From Syncephalastrum monosporum B8922 (taxonomy: Eukaryota > Mucoromycota > Mucoromycetes > Mucorales > Syncephalastraceae): a stretch of 64,000 bases of DNA. The notes beneath the pieces are model-generated. The model saw nothing but the letters and a program-made list of their open reading frames with translations. It was not told where the DNA came from and searched no databases. The stretch is from NCBI GenBank assembly GCA_000697355.1, contig JNEN01000782.1:49268-113267 (forward strand), given 5' to 3'. Shown here in pieces: positions 45,781 through 63,870 of the stretch. A program made the position numbers and the translations under genes. Positions within the stretch are counted from its first letter, which is position 1. Each line of letters starts with the position of its first letter.

Positions 45781-46708
45781 CTATACGAGACCGTCGTATA
45801 GGTTTAATGCCTGAACAATCGTGGGATCCTTTTTTGAGCCTTCTTTGAACTCTTCCATAGTGAGACGCCCGTCGTTGTCCTGTTGTTTTAATCATGCATG
45901 AGTAAAACAAATCCGCTCGTCGTTGCACAGGGCCTCCTCCGCTAATTACCTGATCCATCATGGCAAAAATCTTGTTGACTCGTTTCTCGGGGGTATCTTC
46001 GTCCGGAGGCAATCGGACCATGCTTCCCACCATCTTGTAAATCGCATCTACGATTTGTAGCATTTCGCCGTGGGTGATATAGCCATCGTTGTCAATGTCG
46101 TATAACTAGGATATAGAAAAGCAGATCAGCCAGATAAATCAAGACATGCACGTTTTGGGCTATTTTAATTACGAGAGCAACATACCTGAAATGCCCCTAC
46201 ACGTGTGGAGCGCCGTTATATAATATAATATGGTGAAATCAGTGAGTGCATCATGACGAGTTCACTATGGCTTACAATACAACTTTTCGTCAACGTGACC
46301 ACGACTCGTCACAGAGAGGGCGCAAATAAACTCTTTAAAGTCGATGGTACCGTTTTTATCGCCGTCAAAGACGTTAAAGACATAATCGGCAAATCGAGAA
46401 GGATCGCCAAACGGGAAGAACTGTTTATAAATCTTTTGGAATGCGCCCTTGTCAAGCTGGCCAGACGGACAATCTTTGAGGAAACCCTTGTACCTTCAAG
46501 AAGAAACGGAAGAGAGAGAAACAGAACTGAGCGGATGGTCGACGGTAGATTATGCATTGATAGTTTACCATTGTTGCAATTCCTTCTTCTCGACTGCACA
46601 AAACCAAACATGAGATAACTAGAGTCTTGTCGAGAATGACTTACAGTTGGTGCACTTTTGCAGGTCGCTCAGCTGCTCGGGACTCAGCTTACTCTGGGCT
46701 TTACCCAT
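45781..46708 (-). CDS. FRQ1: Frequenin / neuronal calcium sensor 1 (NCS-1)
   Basis: Myristoylated EF-hand calcium sensor of about 190 residues; yeast Frq1 activates the phosphatidylinositol 4-kinase Pik1. The ATG at 46708 begins '[20 protein letters not shown]', with Gly2 as N-myristoylation site. '[20 protein letters not shown]' and '[20 protein letters not shown]' match the family almost residue for residue. EF-hands are at '[13 protein letters not shown]', '[13 protein letters not shown]' and '[13 protein letters not shown]'; the first hand is the usual degenerate one. The gene is heavily interrupted, and one exon (46186-46196) is only 11 nt, needed to read 'KLYWAFQLYD'. It ends '[17 protein letters not shown]', the canonical C-terminus. 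It is divergent from nothing nearby; the Ras gene lies upstream on the same strand. Confidence 0.95.
46186..46196 (-). other. FRQ1: 11-nt micro-exon of the NCS-1 gene
   Basis: Minus-strand GGGCATTTCAG flanked by ...ACGTGTAG and GTATGTTGC. It completes a Trp codon and adds Ala-Phe-Gln, giving 'YWAFQLYD', which matches the invariant frequenin sequence between EF-hands 2 and 3. Flanking introns are 79 nt (46197-46275) and 80 nt (46106-46185). Confidence 0.85.
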
Positions 46709-47164
46709 GATAAGGAATTGCAATAATAATAATAAATAAGAGAAAGGTGGAGAAAAGAATAAGGAAGGTTGGGCGATGGCCGTAGTCCCCCGTTCTACCG
46801 AAATTTATGTGGGTTCAGGCTGAGCAACATTTTAGCAGGCGCGCTCTATGGCCCCGAACGCGTACATCCTCTATTTCTTTCTGTCAGTGCACACATATCC
46901 GTAATAACACGTAGGTTTAATAATAAGGATAGGTTCAGTTACGTTTCTTATTGAAAAAGAGATAAGAAAAAGTGCATAAAAAAGGTTTGGATCTGTTTTG
47001 TCAGCGAACCAGCGTGTCGGCGAGAGTAAGTGAGGCGATGAAGAAGAATACGTGGGTGATCGAGTGACTGGTAAATTGGTCTAGTAGGTCACCCAAAAAG
47101 GAGGAAGAGAGAAGGGGGACAACAAAGAAGAAGAAAGGAATAGGAAAAGGATGGGCAAGGGGAC
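46709..47164. other. Intergenic: NCS-1 promoter and Ras 3' end
   Basis: Both flanking genes are on the minus strand. No ORF or RNA feature was recognised; the segment is AT-rich near 46700-46760 and 46910-46980. Confidence 0.5.
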
Positions 47165-48029
47165 TTAGAGGATAAGACACTTTTTCTTGTTCTCCTTTTT
47201 GGCCTTGCTCTTGGGACCCGTGTGGAGGCCCTCGCGCTGGGCACGGATAACCTTGACGACTTGGTAAAACGATCGCTCGACGTTGACGCACGTCTTGGCA
47301 GACGTTTCAATAAAATCGCATGCCAATCTCTTGGCCATGGCGTAGCCTTCTTCGCGCGTGACCTCACGCTCAGTCACCTTGTCGCATTTGTTGCCTACCA
47401 GCATTAGAGGCACGTTTTCGACGTCTTTGACTCGGAAAATCTGGTCACGGAATCGTTCGATGCGTTCAAAGGTAGAGCGCGATGTGATTGAGTACACCAA
47501 CAAGAAACCTTCACCGTCTCGAATCCACTGATCTCTGAGGGCCGTGTACTCCTCTATTGTTTAATACCAATGGCGTTACCGAGCATGCACTTTTTCTCTT
47601 CTTTGCAAATTACCTTGGCCAGCAGTATCGAGTACTTCCAGAATACAGGGCTGGTCGTCAATGACCACTTGCTTTCGGTAGGAATCCTCAATGGTAGGGT
47701 CATATGTCTATGATGACCGTGTCAGATCGACGTTATGATTGTGTTGGTGGGTGCATACCTCTATATAGTAATGATTAGAACATGTCCTCATCTTCATTAG
47801 GGGGTGTTGTACTCACCAACAAAATGGTTTAAACAAAGCTATTGTTGCCAGAGAAAAGGTTTAGACTATGTCATGCAAACGGTCGCTTTTGCTTCATTAC
47901 CTGTATCGTCAATGCAGTCTAGAGAGCATAAAAAGGGTGTTGAATAATTTTGATCCAGAATAAATGCATAGGAACTGTTACCTTGCCAACACCACCGTCT
48001 CCAAGGACAACAAGCTTATAAAGCATCAT
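47165..48029 (-). CDS. Ras-family small GTPase with CaaL box
   Basis: Predicted 190-residue Ras GTPase anchored by prenylation. Exons: 48029-47982, 47918-47901 (18 nt), 47838-47817 (22 nt), 47760-47759 (2 nt), 47707-47614 and 47553-47165; the sum, 573 nt, is a multiple of three. The P-loop is '[12 protein letters not shown]'. Switch I is '[14 protein letters not shown]', the effector loop shared by Ras and Rap. Switch II is '[20 protein letters not shown]' with Gln61. Then come 'NKCD' and 'ETSAK'. The C-terminus is a polylysine segment followed by 'KKKCLIL'; Leu at the last position predicts geranylgeranylation rather than farnesylation. Sequence is closer to Ras than to Rsr1/Rap (Gln61, TALRDQ). 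Which Mucorales Ras paralogue it is cannot be told here. Confidence 0.92.
47759..47760 (-). other. 2-nt micro-exon (or recursive splice site) of the Ras gene
   Basis: The dinucleotide AG (minus strand) lies between CTATATAG and GTATGCACCC. It is needed to complete the Glu codon (G|AG) before Thr-Tyr-Asp-Pro of switch I. Without it the frame reads a stop immediately. Intron on the 5' side is 56 nt (47761-47816, GTGAGT...TATAG, branch-like CTAAT); on the 3' side 51 nt (47708-47758, GTATGC...CATAG, branch-like CTGAC). Confidence 0.75.
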
Positions 48030-52702
<4,673 letters not shown>

Positions 52703-53465
52703 ATTGCATTCTCTTCTATTCTCTCATGATTTCCCGCGACATTCATAACAATAAATATAAACAAACATCAATCAGCAAATATCACTACTGCATTGGTTTT
52801 TTTTTTTCACAGTGGCATCAGTCATGCTACACTGATCAGGAGATAGACGAGTTCCATCTTAGATAATTTATTGGTTAGCACGCAATAAGCTAATGTCGAC
52901 GTCGCGCAACCTTTTTTGACATGATTAGCAGCGGATGTTAAAAACCCGTGAACGGCCCACGTCAGCACCCGCTTTCCGTTTAGTAAGGCAGCGGTTACTG
53001 GACTCAGATCTTCATGTAAGCATCAATCCTCAACATATTACTCATGCGGGGCAGTTCATCGGCTGAAAGTGGGGGACATACATAACTTTTATCCGCCACT
53101 AGCTCCGCGGGCCCTTTTTATCCACATTCTGAAGCCGAAGTAAGGACCTTGCTTATTATATGTATTGCTCTCGGTCATTTATTTTTAAAATCCATTTTTA
53201 TTTTACATAGTGGCGATTTGTTCCTTGAATTTACCCGGGCAGACACATGTGGACTACTTTTCGTCATGCATTATTTACGATATATGGTGCTGGTGGATAT
53301 ACCGGCTAAAGACATCTACATTACTCATGCCACCAAAACAAAAGGTCAGAAAAAAACGTGCACAAACTCAAGTGTTTGTCAACAAATGTATCAGCAATTA
53401 AAGGGAATATGAGGAAGATCATATAAAGACTACATATATCTGTAGTAGCATGAAGCACAAAACCT
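52703..53465. other. Convergent 3' intergenic region
   Basis: Lies between the stops of PGI1 and the Nab3-like gene. An ORF of 87 codons at 53149-53412 has no recognisable features. No RNA gene or repeat was identified. Confidence 0.5.
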
Positions 53466-53756
53466 TCATTGGGATTGTGGTACAGATGCCTGAGCAGTCA
53501 GCGTGGATCTTAACTGAGCAAGGAGGTCATTCACTTGCGTCTGCACTCCTTCACAATTTGGAGCGCTGCTTGTTGGGTTAGCAATCTGAGTAGCTGATGG
53601 GAACAAAGCGGGTGTTTGTGGGTTATACTGGGGCACAGCTTCCTGAGCCAAAGGAGCAGCAAGTGCTGCACCAGCAGGAGCAGAAGAAAGATTCATGCTG
53701 GCAAGCAGCTGCTGAATCATAGGGTTACCCAGCAACGCGGTTGGATCAGACGATGT

Positions 53757-53796
<40 letters not shown>

Positions 53797-56506
53797 GGTT
53801 GTGGTTGTAGTTGTGGTTGTTCGGAAGGCATCTGTGGTACTTGTGGCTGCGCTTGCAAATTCGGCTGCTGTACCTGCACAGGAGTTGGCGTCGGAACAGG
53901 AATAGTAGCGGGCAACGACTGAGTAGTGGTAATCGGAGGCATTGTAGTAGCCTGAAACTGTGAGTTGACGAGACCTTGGGCAGCTGCGATCAAACTGGAG
54001 AGGGTGCTTTGATCGAGCGAATAGAGGTCCAGACCCTGAACGGCGGAGAGAACAGCGGGTAACGCGGAAGATACCGAAGGCTGGGTAAGGGAAGGAGCGG
54101 GTGCGGGCTGACCGATAGCAGCGACTGGAGGAGCAACGGGGTTTTGCGCGCCAACGACAGGCGAGGCCGAAGGTGCTTGATATGCCGATGCCAACATAGG
54201 TGCACTCGGAGGTGTTGTGAGGGGCGATGCGGATGATGTGGCTTGATTCGTGGTTGTCGAAGCGTGCAGAGAAGTTGCCAACGACCCAGAGCTGTCTTCA
54301 TATGAGGGTTTCTCCACCATTATCTGGTCTTGATTCACCTTTTGTGTCTCACAGAGTTGTTCTACAACAGCAGTGCAATCTTCAACTTGAATTTGCTCGT
54401 ATTCTATTAAAGAGAAAGCATAAGCATATGAATACATAATAAGGAGTTATATCGTACCGTCGAAATGGAAACTACCGGGGCCAGCTTGTTCATCGGGCTG
54501 GAATACCTGCAAAGTGACGCATTGTCCCACCTCCATACCGGGGGAAACTGTGACCAGAGCCATCACCCCTTCCTTCACAAGATGCTTCACAATCTCATCT
54601 TGTGACACCTGTCCGTGCTTCAAGTTCAACGCGTGTACGCGTATGGATAGCGATCGGAAGGCATCCTCAATATAGTCGATAAAGCTAGGTTCTGCATCAT
54701 CCCAGGCAACAATCTGCACAATAGGAACGGCCTGTCCATGCCGCCTCGGCAAAGGAACCTTTGATGATGATGATGATGACGTTGATGATGTTACTTTGTC
54801 CTTCTTATCGCTCTCTGCCCACGCTTGTGGTGACGAGCGGGATTGAAGCTGTGATGGGTATGATGTTGCGGATAAAATTGGCTGCGACTGATGGGATGCT
54901 TCTTGAGAAGACATAGGAGGCGAGTGATAATCATTCGCTCTGCCACGCGAAGCACCGCCACGGCCTCCCCGGGCAGATGCTCTTCCTCGAATGCCTCGAT
55001 CATACGAGGTTGGCACGTCATGTGGGCCATAGTACCCTTTGGACATCGGTGGCGATGGTTCGCTCTTAGGATGATACTCAAAGGGACGCGATCTGAACTC
55101 CTGATGTTGATGTCGCGAGGCTGGAGATACATGCACAAGACGAGGGTCTTGCGGTTGATGCCGTTGGTATCCGTTGTAGGGAATCTGATGAGAGAAAGCC
55201 CCTCCTCTCCCGGGACCTCTTGCACCTGGACCTAGGTGGCCACCCCCGCGGCCACGGTTGGCCTGGTACTTTGGCTGGGGTTCACTGGACCACGCGGGTT
55301 CATTATCGTTGGTAAAGCGAGAGCCTTTTCGATGTCCTCCTCTATCTCCGCCAGCGCGATCGTAGGGGCGTCCACGATGGGCACCTCTATTGCTGCGACC
55401 TGTATCTTGAGGATGGGGATGATGATAACCTGGTGCACCTTGTATAAAGACTTGTTCATCACGGTGAGTGGGATATGCTCCATCGTTATTTCGAGGGAAT
55501 TCGGTCGTTGATAAGTCTATTATAGAATATTAGGAACACGGACGATAGATTGCTTCGTTGGTTGCGTATGACATATCGCAGACATTCGAAGAGGGGAAAG
55601 CGAAAAAGGGGTCTATGCATTGAACCTACCTAGAACAGCCCCCTCAAAGTATCTGCCTCCGTGGAGAGCCGCTGAGCAGCTTTCTGGCCTTTCGAATTGG
55701 ACAAAGCCATAGGTATTCTTCAGAAACACATCTCCCACAGGACCAAATTGGCTAAAATGGTCGATGACTGCGGTTTTCTTAACAGCATAAGGCAAACCGT
55801 TAATATAAAGACGCGCATTGGGGACACTGGGAGCTCGTCCAAATGTACCACCCTGACGATTTCGTGGATGATTTGGATTCAAAGCAGGAGCATGTCCATG
55901 TCCATGTCCATGTCCATTAGTAGCAACAACAGGTGCAGCGCTGGTAGATGCAGCAGCCGCAGTAGTAGTAGCAGCAGTACCATTGAAAGACGAGGGAGAA
56001 GCAGTGCGTGCTTGTCCAGCACCCATGCGCGAATAGCCACTGCCACCACCATTGCCTCTTCTCTTTGGCGCCGGTTTTTGTTTGCGCTTTGAGAGCATCT
56101 CATATTCTTCAAATTCATCGATATCCCGATCTCTTTTCTTGTTTCGGAGCCTTGTGCTCCCTTCAGGACGAGGAGAAGCGCTTTTTTTGGTGATGGCAGG
56201 GAGAAAAGAGGCCCCAGATGGCGAGCCCTGCGCTCGCTGCTGAGGTTTCTGGGATACTTGCTGTTGTTTTTGCTGATTCGGCTTTTGTTGCTGTGGTGGT
56301 TGCTGCGGTGGTTGCTGTTGCTGCGGTGGCTCTTGTTTCTCCTTCTCTTGTTGTTGCTGTTGCTGTTGCTGTTGCGGTTTCGAGCCATGCGCGGGAGGAT
56401 TACTGGCAAATAAGGCTGCAAGGAAGTCATCAACTACATTGGGTTGTTGTCCAGAGTTTGAAGGAGGATGAGACCCTTCCATCGAATGGTTGCCTTCTTG
56501 AGCCAT
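53466..56506 (-). CDS. NAB3: Nab3/NCOA5-like RRM protein with Q-rich tail
   Basis: Predicted 957-residue nuclear RNA-binding protein in three exons (56506-55630, 55516-54458, 54403-53466); the lengths sum to a multiple of three. Order: disordered Q/P-rich N-terminus; one RRM at residues about 240-300 ('ARLYINGLPYAVKKTAVIDH', 'NTYGFVQFERPESCSAALHG'); a long RG/H-rich linker; an anticodon-binding-like domain ('VPIVQIVAWDDAEPSFIDYI', 'GVMALVTVSPGMEVGQCVTL') followed by 'QVFQPDEQAGPGSFHFDEYE'; and a Pro/Gln/Ser-rich tail with polyglutamine. This layout matches yeast Nab3, part of the Nrd1-Nab3 termination complex, and the NCOA5 domain in animals. The short 'DFLAALFASN' near the start and 'VNDLLAQLRSTL' at the end resemble interaction helices. 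Orthology to Nab3 is likely but not proven. Confidence 0.8.
53758..53795 (-). repeat. CAACAG repeat encoding polyglutamine
   Basis: Six CAACAG units in the C-terminal tail of the Nab3-like protein encode about 12 consecutive Gln. Yeast Nab3 also carries C-terminal polyQ. Confidence 0.85.
55891..55916 (-). repeat. GGACAT hexanucleotide repeat encoding Gly-His
   Basis: Perfect CATGTC repeats on the plus strand encode (Gly-His)4 just before the RRM in the Nab3-like protein. Next to it lie Ala/Thr-rich repeats. Confidence 0.85.
56345..56375 (-). repeat. CAACAG repeat encoding polyglutamine, N-terminal
   Basis: A Gln run near residue 45 of the Nab3-like protein, within a larger Q/P-rich region (56235-56380). 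Confidence 0.8.
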
Positions 56507-56690
56507 ATAGTTCGAGTAAGAAAAACAGGCAAAGTGGAGGAAAATGAAACAGAGCGATTGCCGCCATGGAAGGACACGATTGGTTAGATAACCGTGACTG
56601 TCTTATCCCAACGCGGCCCTTCTGCAGCCTACCTCTTTGAATTCAAGCACCGAGTTGCAAGTGCCACCGTCTTCTTTCTGCTCGACAGCC

Positions 56691-60067
<3,377 letters not shown>

Positions 60068-60244
60068 AATATGCGAAACAATGGCCTTTGTAGATAAAAC
60101 TTTTAGTAGCAATTGTTTGATTTATTATAACATGTCCAACGGATCGATTGGGAAACCCAGTCTATTGGAACAGTGCCTGGGTTACCAAAGAACGGATCAA
60201 CCAATTCAAAGAATGGTTTCAAACAATAACGAGTGATTTATTGA
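60068..60244. other. Short flank between PRP22 and the 5.8S-like sequence
   Basis: The first part is the PRP22 3' UTR. The rest leads directly into the 5.8S-like sequence; no 18S 3' end is recognisable upstream of it. Confidence 0.45.
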
Positions 60245-60395
60245 AGACAACTTTAAGCAATGGATCTCTTGGCTCTCGCATCGATGAAGAGCGTAGCAAA
60301 TTGCAACAATTAATGCGATTTGCACCCTGCGATTTATCGAGTCGCTGAACGCAACTTGCACCCTTTGGCTTCTGAAAGGTAGGTCGAAACATGGA
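60245..60395 (+). rRNA. 5.8S rRNA-like sequence, opposite in strand to the adjacent 28S
   Basis: Plus-strand sequence opening ACAACTTTAAGCAATGGATC and continuing through CTCTTGGCTCTCGCATCGAT, the universal 5.8S 5' core. ATCGAGTCGCTGAACGCAAC corresponds to the usual ATCGAATCTTTGAACGCAC-type segment near the 3' part. Substitutions are frequent in the second half. There is no 18S upstream (PRP22 ends at 60067) and the neighbouring 28S is on the other strand, so it is not part of a normal 18S-5.8S-28S unit. It is most likely a displaced or degenerate copy; a lineage-specific divergent 5.8S cannot be excluded. Confidence 0.7.
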
Positions 60396-60825
60396 AGGAT
60401 CCTAATTAAAAATTAATTACTAGTCAGGGTAAAATCAATACTGGCCAGGATAAAAAAGTGACACGCACAGGATGATCCTGGCTTGGTAATAGGAGTTCGT
60501 TGGACTCGAACCAACTGCCAATGAAGGCCTACCAGAGACGCATGGTCTCAGAACCCCAGTAGTAGTATATAGCAAGTGACTGACTGTAGCACTTGACCAA
60601 AAATATTTTCGCCATCGTGCATACCCGTCACTTGCTTTTTTAAGCCAGTCAAAAGCGAGGATTTTGCTTCTGGTATTGTGTTTCAGTATCGTCAATCATC
60701 CATCCACCCTAATACCAACTGAAAAGAATTGATTTAACAATTTCTTCAGTGATAAATGGGAATGAATCATTGATGAGTGATTGCTTGAATCTATGCGACC
60801 CTTCAATTAAGAAAGGTGCAAATTC
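60396..60825. other. Spacer between the 5.8S-like copy and the 28S 3' end
   Basis: Holds an inverted repeat GCCAGGAT...ATCCTGGC (about 60442-60482) and a possible tRNA-like element. The remaining sequence is AT-rich spacer, presumably rDNA intergenic or ITS-derived. No coding feature. Confidence 0.45.
60491..60556 (-). ncRNA. Possible tRNA-like element or pseudogene
   Basis: On the minus strand GGGGTTC and GAACTCC can pair as a 7-bp acceptor stem (one G-U). A perfect T arm GTTGG-TTCGAGT-CCAAC contains a consensus B box (GGTTCGAGTCC). The total is only 66 nt, the D loop would be small and the anticodon arm pairs poorly. A functional tRNA is therefore unlikely; a tRNA-derived fragment or chance structure is possible. 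Confidence 0.25.
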
Positions 60826-63800
60826 AATAGACAAGGGCTTAATCTCAGCACATCGTAGCAACAAAGGCCACTCTAATGCTTACAATACCCCGTCTCAAAT
60901 CGAGTCGTCTGCTCGCGAATACTGCCTTCACAGGATTCATTGTATCCAAAAGACGGTGCCTCCTCCCATTCTTCCATGAAGGGAGGCAACGGCCCAAAAC
61001 TGTAGTTTTCAGGTATGCAGCTGCATCCTCCTTATTCATACTTTCTATCCCAGAAAGAAGGCTGAATTGTCGCATCAACCAGCATGGATTCCAACTTAGA
61101 GGCGTTCAGCTGTTATCCAGCAGATGGTAGCTTCGCGGCATTGGCCTTTCAACCAGCCGCATAAACCAATTATCTGAATGAAGGGTTCCTCTCGTACTAA
61201 CTTCAATTACTGTCACGACAACACATCGTCTTCAGTAGGGTAAAACTGACCTGTCTCACGACGGTCTTATCCCAGCTCACGTTCCCTGTTAGTGGGTGAA
61301 CAATCCAACGCTTACTGAATTCTGCTTCAGTATGATAGGAAGAGCCGAACATCGAAGAATCAAAAAAGCAACGTCGCTGGTACGCTCAGTTGCCACAAGT
61401 CAGTTGCCCCTGCGGTAACTTTTCCGGCACCTCTAGCCTCAAATCCTGAGGACATAAAGGATCGATAGGCCACCCTTTCAGGGTTCGTATTCACGCTGAA
61501 AATCAGAATCAAGGAGGCTTTTGCCCTTTTACTCTACACGAGAGTCCTGTTCTCGTTGAGCCCCCCTTAGGACATCTGCTATATTGTTTAACAGATGTGC
61601 CGCCCCAGCCAAACTCCCCACCTGACGATGTCAATTACTTGGGTGGCCTTCCAGGAAGGCTTAATGCTAGAATACTGAACGTAAGTCCAGACACTCCCAC
61701 TTGATAATCTAAGTGAAGAGAACAGCAGAGGTTGAGGTATCTCACTGGCGACCAAGCAAACGCAGAGCGAGCAACCACGAATCCCAGTCTCCCTCATTTC
61801 TGTGACTCTCCACGTCTCTTCACAATGTCAGACTAGAGTCAAGCTCGACAGGGTCTTCTTTCCCCGCTGAATATGCCAAGACCATTCCCTTGGCTGTGGT
61901 TTCGCTGGATGGTGGATAGGGACAGTGGGAATCTCGTTGTTCCATTCTCACGTCATTAGCTAGATGACGGGCATGGCTACCTTAAGGGGTCCTAGTTACT
62001 CCCGCCGTTCACCCGCGCTTGGTTGAATTTCTTCACTTTGGCATTCAAAGCACTGGGCAGAAATCACATTGCGTCAACACCAGTTTCTGACCATCGCAAT
62101 GCTATGTTTTAATTAGACAGTCGGATTCCCCTTGTCCGTACCAGTTCCAAGTTGGTTGTTAATTGCCGGCCTGTCTGGCTTGCGCCACGACCCCGAGTTC
62201 AAGAGCTCCAACTACAGGACCGACCAACCCTTGAAGCCAATCCTTATCCCGAAGTTACGGATCTAATTTGCTGACTTCCCTTATCCACCTTATTCCATTC
62301 ACTAGAGGCTTTTAACCCAGGAGACCTGTTGCGGTTATGGGTACGACCAGACATGAAACTGAGCAAAAGCTCAAAGTTCCCTTGGATTTTCAAGGATTGT
62401 TTCGAAAGCACCGGACACAGCAAGAAAGATACTGTGCTCTTCCGAATGCTTAATCGTTGCTCCTGATGAACAGCGTTCACGATCAAGCAGAACGTTAGAA
62501 AGAAAAGAAAACTCTTTCCGGGACTCGACCCAACGTATCCAAGTTCATTTACGTTGCCGTCTAACGCATCCATGTTCTGGTTCAGGAATGTTAACCTGAT
62601 TCCCTTTCGATAGGAGGCGTCATAGAATGACACACTTGAGTAAACGGAACTTCCCTATCTCTTAGAATCGACTCACCCTGGGCCAACTGCTGTTCCCCAG
62701 GAACCCTTCTCCACTTCAGTCTTCAAGGTTCTCACTTGAATATTTGCTACTACCACCAAGATCTGCACTGGAGGCTGTTCCACTCAGGTTCACACCCAAA
62801 GCTTTACAACAGAACCTCCACGCCTGCCTACTCATTGGAGCTTCCAATACACTCCAATGGCAAGGTATGGGCACCACGCTTGAGCGCCATCCATTTTCAG
62901 GGCTGGTTCATTCGGCAGGTGAGTTGCTACACACTCCTTAGCGAGTTCCGACTTCCATGGCCACCGTCCTGCTGTCAAGCTGAACCAACACCTTTTGTGG
63001 TGTCTGTGAGCGTGGATTCCGGCGCCTTAACCTTGCGTTCGGTTCATCCCGCATCGCCAGTTCTGTTTACCAAAACTAGCTCACTAGAAGTAAATGGCAT
63101 TCGAATACAGACTTTTATCATAAGACTGTCATCTTACAGATTCAGCACTGGTTGGAGTTAAGTCCTTCGGACCACCGATGCCTTCAACCTTTTGCTTCAC
63201 CCCATAAAAGTGCCTTTTTTACTCCTGCTATCCTGAGGGAAACTTCGGCAGGAACCAGCTATTAGATGGTTCGATTAGTCTTTCGCCCCTATGCTCAGAT
63301 TCGACGATCGATTTGCACGTCAGAACCGCTACGAGCCTCCACCAAAGTCTCCTTTGGCTTCACCCTATCCAAGCATAGTTCACCATCTTTCGGGTCCCAC
63401 CCAATGTGCTTTGTCTGAGTCAGTTAAGCTTCATTACAAAGCTTTCTGCCCAACCCTATTGCAAAGGCCCCGAGGAGCCCCTCATAGGTAATTCACTTTC
63501 ATTGCGCATATGGGTTTACCTCCCAAATACTCGCACATTAGGTGGACTCCTTGGTCCGTGTTTCAAGACGGGTCATATAAAGCCATTCAGACAACAACCT
63601 TTAAAAAAGCGTTCCTCAATCGAAGGAAGAGCGTGAACCGTCAGGTCTTTCAACATCCGAGGGACTCCCTTCCTAACGGGCTATTCTCCTCCTCCAATTC
63701 TTGTTGTCTTGGATCATCCTTCTACACTATCAAGCCAAAGCTCAACCTGAAGAAAAACAATCTCAACCTAGCTTTATATGGTTCCCTTTAAGCAATTTCA

Positions 63801-63836
63801 CGTACTGTTTAACTCTCTCTTCAGAGTTCTTTTCAT

Positions 63837-63870
<34 letters not shown>

